A program made the position numbers and the translations under genes. Below are positions 12,101 through 24,165 of a stretch of 64,000 bases of DNA, piece after piece; position 1 is the first letter of the stretch; the number at the start of each line of letters is the position of its first letter. The notes beneath the pieces are model-generated. The model saw nothing but the letters and a program-made list of their open reading frames with translations. It made no database searches and had not been told where the DNA came from. The stretch lies in contig NC_045138.2 in NCBI RefSeq assembly GCF_008831285.2, forward strand, positions 17,207,934-17,271,933. Direction: 5' to 3'. The stretch comes from Nymphaea colorata (lineage: Eukaryota; Streptophyta; Magnoliopsida; Nymphaeales; Nymphaeaceae).

Positions 12101-15100
12101 GTTGCTTATTTTGTAATATACCTGTGCTTTATAGACTCAGTAAAAGTTGAGGATGCTTAAGAAAAATTTTAAACAGTTAATAGAAAGGGAAGTTTAAAGG
12201 TGATGAAAGGAAGTAAATCCTTCCCTCCCCAAACTCTCTCTTTCTCTCTCTTTTGAGTCAGCTGACACTGTCGAGGTATCTTTAAAAGCTTCTAACATTT
12301 ACATTTTGGATCAGGTCTAACCCAAACCCAATCCAAAATATAGCCAATTGCCCTGTCGCACCCTGTCTCTGAAAGGGCATACCTACATGAGTACGGCAGG
12401 GTAAACCTTGTACCCATGTTACTTAGCCAACCAGTGTTTCAAACCGGTGACTAGTTGGTCCGACTAGTTAACTAATCAGCCTACTAGTTGGTCATCCAAT
12501 TAATTCATGAAATATAGATATGTGCATTTTTAGTTGGATATATATATTTTTCTGCACTTAAGCAAAAGCATATAAGATTATGTATTTATAGTCAATCAAC
12601 TTGGACCAACGAATCCCAATCAGCCATTTTGGGGTCTTGAATAGCTTGGGTCCGACTTCCGATTTTGACAACTTAGCATAGGATGTATTGACTACCAATT
12701 ATCACAAATGCTGTGAAAATCAATTAAACTTCCATAGCGTTTCAAGTTTTAGCTCCTCCATAGAACTCCTAGTTACATAAAACTGACATGAAACATGGCC
12801 ACACCTAAAGGTGATTTGAACAATGAAGACAACCTTACATTTCAAATTCTCACCTAATATTAGATTCAAAATACTTTGATCATAATATACAAATATTCTT
12901 GGCTTTATAGTATGAATATGAACCTTTCATTTTCCGCATTTGCTTTGCTGAATCCTATTGTGGCCACACCTAAAGGTGATTTGAAAAATGAAGACAACCT
13001 TACATTTCTAATTCTCACCTAATATTAGCTTCAAAATGCTTTGATTATAGTATAGAAATATTATTGGCTTTATAGTATGAATATGATACTTGATTTTCTG
13101 CATTTGCTTTGTTGAATCTTACTCTGAATCTGTCATTAACAACAAGAGATTTGTTAGGAGTTACAGGAAGCATCAGGTGGAAGATAGACCTACAGTTGAC
13201 AGAAATGAAGAGCTCCTAAGCTTCAAGTGATTTGTTAGGGAGAGACAAAGTCACAAAAGGAACTTAAGCTTCTTTTTCTAAATGCAATTTTACTTACCAA
13301 CAATATCTTAATCAGAACAGTAAGTTAACTACAGTCTATCTTGGGGTTCAAACGTTAGTCACATATTGCATCCTTTGCCAGAAATAGAGGGAGAAAAAGA
13401 GAGAAAGAGATCTGAAAAAATGTTGAAATCCAAAAGTTCCTTCTATTCATCAAGAAAAACCTTAACACCAGCAACTCAGGAGCCTATGACCTAAAGATTT
13501 AATCATCATTTATTGAGAACGAGAAAAAACCTTTTGAACACGACCAGTCAACCTTGTCATAGCACTCTTCAACTTCCTCACACGGTCCAAGTTCCGGCTG
13601 CTAATCTGCACAAAATCATATCCATTGGCTTTGAGAGTGCAAATAAGAAAATCAAGAACTTTTCAGTGGAATCTTCTTTAGATAGGAATAGATGGTTTCT
13701 CCATCATGAAGTAACAAAATGATACTGATTGGCTTCCACAGTGCAACTAAGAATACCAAGATGTCCACACTGGAATTTTCTTTAGGTAGGAATAGACAGT
13801 TTCTCTGTCATGAACTAGGATGAAATGATACCCACTGGCTTAACGAGTACAAATGAGAAAATCAAGAACTCCATACTGGAATCTTCTTTAGATAGGAATA
13901 GACAGTTTCCCCATCATGAAGTAGGAAAAAATGATACCCATTAGCTTCCACTGCACAAATGAGAAAGCCAAGTATTCCATTACTGGAACCTTCTTTAGAT
14001 AGGATTAGACAGTTTTCTCCATCATAAAGTGGAACAAGAAATTGGTTGAGAATGGAGACATAATTCACGTCTTTCTAGACCAGAAGTCTCAACAACATGG
14101 GTCAAGAAAGGTGCTGATGGCTGAACTGGAAAAGTTGGTGGCTTCTAAGCTCTATTATATTCTTCCCAAAATGTATAAATTAGCCCATGTTCAACAAAAC
14201 AAAACACAGTGTCATAAATTTTCCTTCTCATCCGGAACATGAATCTTGAACATCTTACAAGCAAATGCCCATAAAATATACAAGAAAATGCATATGTGTG
14301 TGTGTGTGTGTGTGTGTGTGGAAACTAAAGCTTCATTGACATGTATCTCTGAACTGGATTCTAACAGCTACCAATCCTAATAATGCTGACTACTGTGTCT
14401 ATATCTCCTCTCCCCTTCCTGTTAAATCATGTTTAACAAGGAAGAAGACTAAAGAGATAGACTAGGAAGTCAGGATGTCAGGATGTTTTTAGTTGATAAG
14501 ATCTAGTGTACTCACGCACACACACAAACACATATACTAGGCCCTGACGACCAACAAAGCAAGTTAAATTTTGCAGGAGAATCGACAAACCTTGGATGTT
14601 AGCTCATCTAAGGCAGGGTAAGCAGCAGTTTCCAGTTCTGTTGTGCGTGCATCAAGGAAGCTGCAGATACCTTCTAGTGCAACCTCTAAAGCTCGGAATT
14701 CAAATGGAGGTTCTACAATTCAGGATCCAAAATTATCAGGGACTCGTATGCCACATGTGTGTGCAAAGTTCTTAATGCTCAATGATAACTCCTTGCATCC
14801 AAAAATCAGAAGAGGCAAATGAAAAATAATTTCAAGGTCAACAATCATGCATGAACTAATATATACAAAGAGGGCTATTTCCTCGAGCAAATGGAGTTTG
14901 CACTTTGCACACTATTATAACTTTGGATTTTTGTGTTATTTTAGGCTGTTCAGTATTTGACTTTATGGATGTGACCCAGTGCAGGTTTTCTAGTAGGAAC
15001 CTATTTTAGGTCACCAACTTTACAACACATACGTAGGCATTCAGAGGACTTAAGAAGTTGGTGGATTTAGTTTTCATGATAGGTTTGCGGTATATTTAGG

Positions 15101-17243
15101 TCTTAAAAAATAACACTAGCTCATTTCCAAGAGTCTATTTCTATTTTCTAGCAAAAGGGTCTACAAGAACCTTTGTAGGAACTTGTTTCGGGGATAAACT
15201 CTCAAACATGTAAAACCAAGACTGCCCATAACATAATGATGGTGCCACGTGGATTTGGATCATGTTTTAAAATGTTAGCATTTCGCTCTTCAAAGTTGAG
15301 CTAAAAAGCACGATTGGTTTTTCCACCAACCTCAATGTCCAGGAACTGTCACTATTTGATCTGGCTTTCTCAAACTTTAATATCTTACACGTTCAAGAAC
15401 TGTAAGTCCTTGATTTTTGGATTTCTCAAACTTTGGATATCATAATGTACTAAAAAAATCAATTTCAATACAACTGTCCCCGTGTATGTGCATGGGGGGA
15501 TCACGTTTTGGAGCATGTTTTAAGATGTTATCATATCCCACATCAAAGTTGAGTTAAAAACATGATTGATTTTTCACCAACCTCCATGTTCAGGAACTGT
15601 GAGTATTTGATTTTTGGCTTTCTCAAACATTCAATATCATGCATGAATATATATTCAGCAATTCTAGTCCTTGATTTTTGGCTTTCTCAAACATTCAATA
15701 TGATTGCATGAATACATGCAATGCTAGTCCTTGATTTTTGGCTTTCTCAGTTTGATTTTTGGCTTTCTTAGACTTTGACTATTGGAATGCACCTGAAGTG
15801 ATTAACAGATGAATCAATTTCAACAGACATGCTTGGTTAAATGAGCCTAGATCTAACAGCTGATGTTGCAAAACAAGAGTTCCCACCACCATATTGTGTT
15901 AGAAACCACCATATAGTTTCCCATACATATTACGAGCATTGGATTTGTAACGGTTACCAAGTTATGGCAAGGAGTACAGGAAAAAGCAGAAAAATGAAAG
16001 CAGAGATATAACAAGAAATGGGAGAGAAAACCAACACCAAATACGTACCTTTTAGCATGGGTTATTCAAATATGAAGGACAAACAAATAAAACAAAAAGT
16101 AGTTGCACGCAAGATAGCCACATAATTCAACCTAAGACCATGCAGCCAACGAATAACAAATAACTAAATGGAAAGAAAGATGGAATACGGACCATCTTCT
16201 TCACCAGCATCCATGTCATGTTGCCCGTTCACGTGCTCTTTCCCCTCCCCATTTGGTTGGACTATATTCCCTGGGGGCAGCCTCCTTCGGAGCTCCTCAA
16301 CTACGGGAATAACATTGTCATCCATGGGATCTCTAAGCAAAACCTGGGCCCAAAAAATAAACCAATAACGATGAAGAAATGAATTAGAACAACAATCTCA
16401 CAAGAAATTGTCAACATCAAATTTTAGATAAATAATTGAGAAGAAAAGGACTCCTAAGAACCGAGGACTCACCTCTTCTGAAGTAATAATAGCCTTGATA
16501 TGCTGACAAAAAAAAAAGCCCAGAAACACAAAAAAGGAAAAAAAAAAAAAAACTATCATTAGCAATCAAACACTTTCAGATTAAAGGTGCCTGTAAGCGG
16601 AAACAGAAGCAAAAGGCAGTCGAATATAAGATAACAGACTACACAATACAAGAAGAAGGATATAAAAGCCAAATTCAGAAAATTCACACGAAACAATAAG
16701 ATCGACCAATTATTCTATTAAAAGGAAAAGGACGAAGAAACCAAATTAAAGGTACAGTAAACCCTTAATAACTCATAAAAACAACAACAACAAGGAATCA
16801 TCACATCGAGAACAACCAATAGTAAGGATGCCAATTCAGGCGAACAGCATTTATATATCAATTGAACCAAACTAAAGACCTCACAATTAATCAATCTGAA
16901 GCCTTCATCACCTCAATTCAATAGACATGCGCGAAGGAAATGATCTAAAAATTCAAACCTCGAGATTGAGGACGATTGCCCGCTCGCGACCGAGGATTGT
17001 TGACGGGTATGACAGCAAGGGATCGAGGATCCGTAGGTCCCGGGCATGAATTTGCACGCGGTGCATTATGGCGTACTTGTCGACATCAAGGATCGTGCCC
17101 TCGCCCGTGCAGTCCATCACGATCCAGCTCCGAGACGCCGCTGCCTTCTTCTTGAGTCCGCCCTGCGAATCAGCGACCACGAGCGACGCCTCCCTCCCAT
17201 TCCTCTCCCCGGAGCCACCGCCCGAGTCGCCAACCCGGTCCAT
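9108..17243 (-). CDS. MRS2-7: MRS2/MGT family CorA-type magnesium transporter (MRS2-7-like)
   Basis: Eleven exons join in frame to 405 aa: 17243-16959, 16502-16473, 16343-16193, 14712-14591, 13605-13531, 11539-11312, 11176-11132, 10003-9959, 9880-9851, 9395-9276, 9194-9108. All introns are GT-AG. The family moves Mg2+ through a homopentameric pore in plastid, ER or plasma membranes. The N-terminal domain holds the family phrases [10 protein letters not shown] and [11 protein letters not shown], then [22 protein letters not shown] and [20 protein letters not shown]. The diagnostic GMN motif (about residues 360-362) ends the first membrane helix. A second helix lies in the last 28 residues, which end [11 protein letters not shown]. 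The HxxDLRILDP region and the [22 protein letters not shown] phrase place it closest to Arabidopsis MRS2-7/MRS2-2/MRS2-9, by memory of the family. Nothing is broken. The start ATG overlaps a short upstream stop. Confidence 0.93.
12796..13126. repeat. Direct duplication of about 165 bp in an MRS2 intron
   Basis: Two head-to-tail copies start with tggccacacctaaaggtgat at 12796 and 12961. They run through the shared phrase ggctttatagtatgaatatga, with about 10% differences. They lie between MRS2 exons 5 and 6. Confidence 0.85.
13620..14045. repeat. Minisatellite, about four copies of a ~108-bp unit
   Basis: The phrase cttctttagataggaatagac followed by gtttcyccatcatgaag recurs four times at about 105-110-bp spacing (near 13675, 13785, 13885 and 13995). 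It lies between MRS2 exons 4 and 5. Copies differ by small indels. Confidence 0.8.
14296..14320. repeat. (TG)n microsatellite
   Basis: About 12 uninterrupted TG dinucleotides in an MRS2 intron. Confidence 0.9.
15250..15785. repeat. Degenerate repeats in an MRS2 intron
   Basis: The phrase tgatttttggctttctcaaac occurs several times between 15355 and 15760. A larger unit starting atgttttaa(a/g)atgtta recurs at about 15262 and 15508. It lies in the intron between exons 3 and 4. Confidence 0.7.
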
Positions 17244-17419
17244 CACATCTCCGACCGAAGACCCTGAGCTAGGAGAACACCGGAATTTATGGATCCGGAA
17301 GGGGTCGGCCCCAAAACCCTACAATCCGCCGGAGGAACGAACCCTAGTCGCCGGAATCGTAACGGGAAGGCGAATTTAAGGCCGACGGAATCAAGGATAA
17401 AGGCTGCGGCAGTCGCCAT
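17243..17419 (-). promoter_or_regulatory. Upstream ORF ending ATGTGATG at the MRS2 start
   Basis: On the minus strand an upstream ATG (17419-17417) opens a 58-codon frame whose last codons are ATG TGA. That TGA (17245-17243) shares bases with the main ATG (17243-17241). If the mRNA starts downstream of 17419, the internal ATG-TGA (17248-17243) still acts as a start-stop uORF. Overlapping stop and start favour termination followed by reinitiation. Whether the first ATG is transcribed depends on the start site, which I can only guess from the TATA-like motif near 17452. Confidence 0.5.
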
Positions 17420-17449
17420 CGGGAGGGGAGGGCCTCTGGTGGAGGGAGC

Positions 17450-17459
17450 TTATAAAGTG
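17450..17459 (-). promoter_or_regulatory. TATA-like motif upstream of MRS2
   Basis: The minus strand reads CTTTATAAGC. It lies about 210 bp upstream of the start codon, which would put transcription start near 17420. It also lies at the outer tip of the left arm of the foldback element, so the core promoter may be shared with that insertion. Confidence 0.4.
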
Positions 17460-18178
17460 AGAAATTACAAAACTAGCCTCATTTCTTTCCGAATTCATAA
17501 TTTTTCGTCAGCCGATTCAATTTTAGCTGCCGTAACATGAAACGGCCCGAAATGGTTCATACTATTTTTTATTTACCAACAAATCGCAGTGAAAATCTCC
17601 TCCTTAGAAAAACCTTTTGAGATAAAATCTGGTGAATTTCATATTTTCTGCGGAAACCTTTTGAGGGAAAAAAAATGGCATATGTTGCATTAAAAGAACA
17701 TATATAAAAATTAAAAACCAAAATTCAAGTCTCTCTATTTAATCAAATGTCATGAATTTTTTTTAAAAAAAAAAATTGACCTGACCTCGTCTCAGGCAAT
17801 TGTGCTAGACAATTTTCATGTTGTTGAGGGTATTTAGGTAATTTTACGAACTTAACTTTTATTTTTTTAGACCCTTTACTTGGGGAGAACAGAGGAGTTG
17901 GCGGGAGTCATTTTCACACGTGAGTCTGCAGAGCCCCACATTTATCACGCGTGCGGGGTTGCGTTGGCGCTGTGCGAGTGCTAAATGACCGCTTTACTTC
18001 TAATCTTTCTTTTTATTACCTAAACTCCCCGACACCTTTCGGATCCGATTTGGATGCATTGCTTACCAGATCGAACCCAATCGGATCTCTGGGCCTTAAT
18101 CAGATTTGAAGTCACACTCGGACAGCCTTAGGCTTTACTTTTTAGGCATTGGTTGTCTTGGACAATTTGTTTATTAGG
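17451..18178 (+). repeat. Left inverted arm of the foldback element
   Basis: About 730 bp, the reverse complement of 20100-21011 with roughly 85-90% identity by eye. It carries a short extra stretch near 17923-17936 (cacgtgagtctgcaga) that the right arm lacks. Confidence 0.8.
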
Positions 18179-20099
18179 GTATTGTGTCCTCCGTTCATTT
18201 GCTTATCATGTCTCGATCATTTCATTATGCATTTGAAGGATCTCAAATTATTGGAAAATTAATGTCCCCGGGATAAAATTGTCCGACTTTACCACTAGGT
18301 TAAACTATGGGCACAATATAAAACGCGTTAAAAAGTCGATCCCTTTAGGCCTTAATTCGAATCGCAAATTATCTTTACCTAAGTTGCATGTCTGTACCAA
18401 GTAAAGATTAGGTCACACCTGTTTCACTTTTATATTTACCGTAAGCACTAAAGATGTTAGTAATTTGGCACGACTAAAGTTATGAATATGTTTATATATT
18501 ACAAGTTCAAAGTAAATGGAATTAGGAGATTACATCTGAGTAGAGTCCATCCCCATAAAACAGGCTTGAGCTCGACTCCTTTAATTCGTTTTTGTTGAGT
18601 TTGACTTATTTATTTTAAGTTGTTAATTCGTTTAACTCATTTAACTTGTATAATTGATATTCGTTTAATTATTTTTTCATTGCATTTTATCACAAATTTA
18701 ATTTAAATGGGTTTATTTTATAATTCAAAATCAAGTTGTTTAACATTTTAAAACTCGAGCTCAATTCATTTTGACTATAGGGTTTGAGTCCAACTTAAAC
18801 TGACTCAAATAATGAACAATTTATTGCCAAGTAGTCAATCATCTCTGGGAGTGCTGTTTCTAGTTGATTTGATTTGACTTCGAATGAAATAAATTTATTA
18901 AGACAAGGCGCTTCTGGTGTCACGTCAACTTGCCAAAATAGAAAAAAAAAAGGCTAGCAAAAAGTGTCGCCTCAGCGGCATTAAAAGAAAAAAGAACGTT
19001 CGGGTCCTGGTGTGACATGTTGACCAATAGAGAACTCCGAAGTCTGGGTACATATGATACCTGCTCCATTTCCTTTTGAAATCTGATATTTCTTTAGTAT
19101 GTTAGGACTTGTCACAATCTCATTGAATACTTATTTCAAGTCATAACTGGATGAACCATTGGCGAAGAAAAAAATCTCGGCAATAAAATGGAGAAAAGAC
19201 AACAAATTTTTAAAAAATAAATAAAAAATCCTAACAATTATATAATAATAAAATAAATGAGAAATTAAAAAAACATTAGAAAATAGCGAGATAAGCAACA
19301 AATTAATTTTAGGTACACCTCTCAAACCAACTTAAAAATGTAGAGAAGTTAACTCCATTTTTGTGTTTAAAAGACGTTTTTGTCATTAAAAAGAGCATCC
19401 AAATTAAAAAAAACCAATTTTTTCATAAATATTACACGGGTGCCATATTCAAAAAGATGTTTTTGCCGGGTCCAAGTTAAAAAAAACCTATTCTTTTACA
19501 AATATTAAACGCGTGCCATTTTTTTAAAAAAATATAAAAAAATGTATAAGACGCGTTTAGTACACGTCTTTTATTTTTTACCTTTTTTTTAAAAAAAAAC
19601 GAGTTATATTCCTGTTTTATACGAGAATGTCGTTTTTAACGTTTAATACGCGTTATTTTTAAAATAATAACGCCGTTTTTTGTGACACTTCAACAAGTTG
19701 AGGTAACTTGAACTCAACTGGGTTATTAAATGTTCAAATTTGTATGCTGCCTCTTTGTTTAGAAAATAAATTTTTTAATGAAATGATTGGTTTGGCTCAT
19801 GACAATATTCGACAATCAAGCTGAATTCGAGTTTTAAGAACTCGCTCGAGCTATGTAACCAATCAGTTCACCACTAATTCAATAAACTGATCCGATTCAG
19901 GCATGTCCCGAACGAGAAATATCAAAACAAGGCTGGTTGGTTACAACTTAAAGCATAAAGCAAACGCAGTATTACTAAGCAAACGCAGTATTACTAAGCA
20001 AGCGTTTCAGCAGTTATTAGCTTTGCGAGAAAGAGTTGCAGTGCATGGCCTGGGTGGTTCATCTCCAACGTGACGACACTGTGCACTTCTGCTACAAAC
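18179..20099. other. Central spacer of the foldback element
   Basis: No gene or transposase frame. 18565-18800 contains ctcgagctc/gactcg motifs like the MITE family elsewhere in the window. 19380-19680 is a low-complexity stretch with repeated acgcgtgccatttttt phrases. 19957-20002 is a tandem repeat of a 20-bp unit (aagcaaacgcagtattact). Confidence 0.5.
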
Positions 20100-21011
20100 T
20101 GTGCTAATAAACAAATTGTCCAAGACAAGACAACCAATGCCTAAAAAAGTAAAGCCTAAGGCTTAGAGGCTTGCCGAAGTGGGTACCGCCTGCCAGGCCT
20201 CGATAAATGGTTCGATAATATTTGATTATCCTTGTCAATCAAGTATTGGATCCAAATCCAAGACAGGGTTTAACTAACTGGATCTGGGACCTGACAAGGA
20301 TCTGAACCCAAATCGTACCCGTACTGGATTTGGCTTTAGAAACTCTCAAACTCATGCCCGAGTCCGGGTCTGACTTCAAATCTGATCAAGGCCCGGAGAT
20401 CCGACTGGGTTCGATCTGGTAAGCAATGCATCCAATTCGGATCCGAAAGGTGTGAGGGAGTTTAGGTAATAAAATAGGAAGTTATAAGTAAAATGGTCAT
20501 TTAACAATCGCATAGCGCAACCCCGCACGCGTGATAAATGTGGGGCGAAAATGACTCCCGCCAACTCCTCTGCGCTCCCCAAGTGAAGGGTCTGAAAAAA
20601 TAAAATTTAAGCTCACCAAATTACCTAAATACCCTCAACAAATAAGCACAATTGTCTGAGATGAGGTCAGGTCAATTTAAAAAAAAAAGTTCATGACATT
20701 GTAGGACATGATTAAATAGAGAAACTTGAATGTTGATTTTAAATTTTTTTATATGTTCTTTTAATGCAACATATGCCATTTTTTCCCCCCCGAAAGTTTT
20801 CCACAAAAATTTAAAATTGACCAGATTTTATCTCAAAGGTTTTTCTAAGAAGGAGATTTTCACTGCGATATGTTCAAAATTGTTGATAAATATAAAATAG
20901 TAAGAACTATTTCGGCATTTCGTATTACGGCAGCCAAAATTGAACCGGCTGACGAAAAATTATGTATTTGGAAAGAAACGAGGCTAGTTTTGTAATTTCT
21001 GACTTTAACGG
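20100..21011 (-). repeat. Right inverted arm of the foldback element
   Basis: Reverse complement of the left arm. It is interrupted at about 20172-20372 by repeat-like sequence rich in ggatctg/gatccaaa phrases that have no partner in the left arm. Confidence 0.8.
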
Positions 21012-21949
21012 CTCAAGCATATCAAGGTGATTCAAGGATTCAAGCAATTCCGCTTTCCATTGTAATTCTATTCCTTGCTAAATAATGGTCCTTGTTCTTG
21101 GTGGCCGCCAGCCCTAGGAGTTGGTAATGGGGTTTGGTCTTCGAATCGAGCCAAACAGTTCAACCTTCGGCTTCTAATTCCCAGAAATGTACGTGAGACG
21201 GCGACCTTTGACATAGAAATTCTCTTACACAGTGGCTGAGAGCTCCATCTATTTATAATCAATGGGTGGCCTTGCATAGCAACCAAGTAAAACGTGACAA
21301 GCTGTTGCTAAGGACAAATTGTCCAAGACAACCAAGGATTTAGAATCCTTGTTAAGGATCATGGAGCTGACAAATCACATCGGATTTAAGATCCAAGAAA
21401 ACCAATCAAACACTTTTTCAGGCGTGTTTGCTTTGTTGAAAAAAAATCATTTTAACCATGAATAACTTTTCCAAAGGAGGGTGTCCAATGCGTGTCTGGT
21501 TAACTTTTTTTAACTCGTGTTTGTATCAAATGGAGTTAACATCTTCTGTGACAGAAAGAGAAGTAGGGAAAAAGTACTCTAACATCCATAGGTGCGTTTG
21601 AATTCTGTGACATTCTTCACTTTCTAGTGATCAATTTTTTATAAAATAAACAATGGCCATCCTACATGATGTTTCTACTTTCTAGTGTGGGTTACATGTG
21701 GGCCTATACTGATCCCCAAAAGTTATATATATATTATATATTTTTTTAGCAATTATTTTTCTTTATGCATTAGCACCCTTTAAAAATTTTAAAATTTATA
21801 CATAATCCCCTGTAACCAGAATTTTTTAGCTCTACCTATGCCCTTCAAAACCACATGGTGTAGGTTCTTCGTTGCATTATTGGTTCATAGCGTCACTTAG
21901 GTTCTACTACCAGCATTAGTTGTAATTGTCACAACCAACACTTTAAGAC

Positions 21950-22027
21950 GTTTTTTTGTTGTATGTCTTAATTTTTCTAATGAATATTGTTTTTTTGTTG
22001 TATGTCTTAATTTTTCTAATGAATATT
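21950..22027. repeat. 39-bp tandem duplication
   Basis: Two perfect head-to-tail copies of a unit starting gtttttttgttgtatgtctt, at 21950 and 21989. Perfect identity suggests a recent event. Confidence 0.9.
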
Positions 22028-22524
22028 GGGAGCAGGAATAGAGCCAAGATTTTTTTCAGGGGCAGGTCAAACGGGCCAAGACGATCGGCGGGTCGAGCCA
22101 AATTAAAAAAATTTGATTTTTTCAATATAAAAAAATTTCCTGTGCTTACCCGAGCCATGGCCCAGGCGGCCCCTCCCCCTCCCTCCGCCCCTGATTGGGA
22201 GTGACATGAACTTTTATTTTTAAAGTAATCTAAACTTTCTCCAAAGTAATACGGGTTTGGATCCATTTAAATATTTGAGTTTTTGAAAACCAGATCTAAA
22301 CACAGCAAGGGGAAGATCCGACTTTCACATAATATCCGATAGGTTCTCAGACTCAGACTCAAATTAAGACTTAAATATCTGAACCCAATTCGAAATTGGA
22401 TTCAACTTTCTCTCCGGGTATCACTTCATGTTGGCAATTGACTTCTACTGAGCCATTGACGTCTTTACTCATAAAATAAAATAAATAAATAAATAAAGGC
22501 TAAAGAAAGACGCACCTACCAGGT
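22028..22524. other. No gene seen; repeat debris
   Basis: 22030-22200 reads like a common plant dispersed repeat, with rich 'gggccaag' and 'ccccctccctccgcccc' phrases. An open minus-strand frame across it (21943-22266) is low-complexity and is not a gene. Confidence 0.4.
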
Positions 22525-23314
22525 GATCTCATACTTCGCTCGATTTATTAACAAAAAATTTTATATCATCTAAAAATTCATATAGGATTCATCTCTCTCT
22601 GCATCTAGACAAGTAAGAAGGTAAGCGGTAAGAAGACGGCTACTGATGGGCGCCGGAGAAGAGAGAGAGATGAGAGAGGAGAGGAGAGGAAAGAGAAACG
22701 ACTGTCGATGTGCACTAACGAAACACAGAACGAACGAAGACGGCCTTCGATTGACCCTTGCCTCCCGGGCTCGACGCCATCTTCTTGAGCAACGGTTTAC
22801 ATTTTGGAGCCTTACTTTTATTTAAGGCTCCCCGGTCTCGATATTTTCTGAGAAATCAAAGAGAGTACCGCTTACCTTCTTACTTGTCTAGATGCAGAGA
22901 GAGATGAATCCTATATGAATTTCTCTGTCTCCCTCTCTCTTTCTCTTCTGCTCACACTGGGGAACCGTTCCTTCCTCTCCCTCACGTCTCTCCCTTACCG
23001 TTCCTTCTCTCTTTTAACTTCTTCTTTTGCTGAGACACCATTCTGAAACTTAGCTGACGTATCGCCCTTTGAGCTTCCCTTCACTTGAACTTCCTCTTCT
23101 TCTGCACAGACATCGTTCTGAAACTTAGCTCCCGTCTCTCCCTTTGGCCTTCCTTCTCTATTTAACTTCTTCTCTGTGACGTCCTTCCGAAACTCAGCTC
23201 CCTCTTCTCTCTATGTTCAAGTATTAATTTACATTTAGAATTAATGACAGTTTTTTCTGCTTTTTTAGATGATATAAAATTTTTTGTTAATAAATCGAGC
23301 GAAGTATGAGATCA
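22524..23314. mobile_element. Interrupted foldback element
   Basis: The left arm 22524-22632 starts gatctcatacttcgctcg and ends gtaagaaggtaagcggta. Its reverse complement occurs in two pieces, 22866-22925 and 23258-23314. About 335 bp (22926-23257) separates the pieces and contains near-tandem repeats with the phrases gaaacttagct and cttcttctg. The original arms would be about 109 bp around a 233-bp centre. The centre is rich in GA (22658-22695). No coding sequence is evident, and I saw no clear target duplication. Confidence 0.75.
22926..23257. repeat. Insertion splitting the right arm, with internal ~80-bp repeats
   Basis: This stretch breaks the right foldback arm exactly between atatgaattt and tagatgat. 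It contains pyrimidine-rich units in which 'ttctgaaacttagct' recurs about every 80 bp (near 23040, 23120 and 23190). Confidence 0.6.
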
Positions 23315-24083
23315 AAAAGGAAATTTTTTCTGCTCATCGAAAAGGAATTTTTTTTTTTTCGAGTTTCACATATTTTCATATATTACGTTTCTTGCTCCTC
23401 GCCACTAAATTGTGGCATTTGGAGGTTCCTTTAATGAAAAGTGTGTGAGCACCATGGACTGTCTGAAACAAATAGTCCAAAACTTTTTGTTAAGTAAACC
23501 AAAATCCTTATGGTCAACCGGATTGGCCCATTTTCACATGGTCATCCATTTTTTTTAGTTCATTTTTTAAAAATATTGTCATTAACTACCTTTTTACTAA
23601 CGAGGCCCCAGAATTTGGCTGTCCGTTGGTACTCGGTCCAACTTGAGTCCGAACTAAAAAAAAAAAAGATATTTTTTATTAAATATATATAATATTTTAT
23701 TATGATTAATTATATTTATATATTATTTTATATTAAAAATATATTTTTAAATTTAATCGTCCATACTCGAACTTGGGTTTTAATGGTCAGGTCAGGTCGA
23801 CTTACTTTTTAATGTGAACGAAGGAAACAAATATTTAAAAATTTTCTAAGACACTTTCATCTTTTCCATAACAACTCCCTCACGGGAACATCAAGTTAAA
23901 TCCCCTCATTCTATCAAATGCACAATTCTATACGTTCTTACTTCATGATTTCTAGTTAATTACTCTCGTAGAAATAGAAATGAAGAAGAAAAGCGTGGAT
24001 TGTTGTGGGTTGTTTGAGAGCAAGCTCATCCTTGGATAAATTTTACCATACCTTAGGTACTTATTTCCCTCGATTAAATATGG

Positions 24084-24165
24084 GCTGGTTTTTTTTTTTT
24101 TTTAAATGAAGTCATGGTTCTGTCATCCAACCTTTTTTAATGAAGTCATGGTTCTGTCATCCAAC
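24084..24165. repeat. Short tandem duplication (~35 bp)
   Basis: The phrase aatgaagtcatggttctgtcatccaac occurs twice, about 36 bp apart. Confidence 0.8.

Larger units (their letters stand above)
17451..21011. mobile_element. Foldback element with long inverted arms (MULE-TIR-like)
   Basis: The left arm (about 17451-18178) is repeated in inverted orientation as the right arm (about 20100-21011). Matched landmarks run in the same order in both: gaaattacaaaactagcctc, ttttcgtcagccg, atggcatatgttgcattaaaag, gaggagttggcgggagtcattt, atttatcacgcgtgcggggttgcg and ggatgcattgcttaccagatcgaaccca. Last is the inner pair ggcattggttgtcttggacaa. The right arm has about 200 extra bp (about 20172-20372). The 1.9-kb centre shows no transposase. 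Long arms with gaaattac ends suggest a non-autonomous Mutator-like element, but I could not find a 9-bp target duplication. Its left tip touches the MRS2 promoter. Confidence 0.82.

Noticed and set aside
17046..17540. Open frames of 73-103 codons on the + strand opposite MRS2 exon 1
   Set aside because: They are antisense shadows of a GC-rich first exon and its leader; the minus-strand frame has the MRS2 motifs.
21943..22266. 107-codon minus-strand frame
   Set aside because: Runs through a perfect 39-bp tandem repeat and low-complexity DNA; no protein motif.
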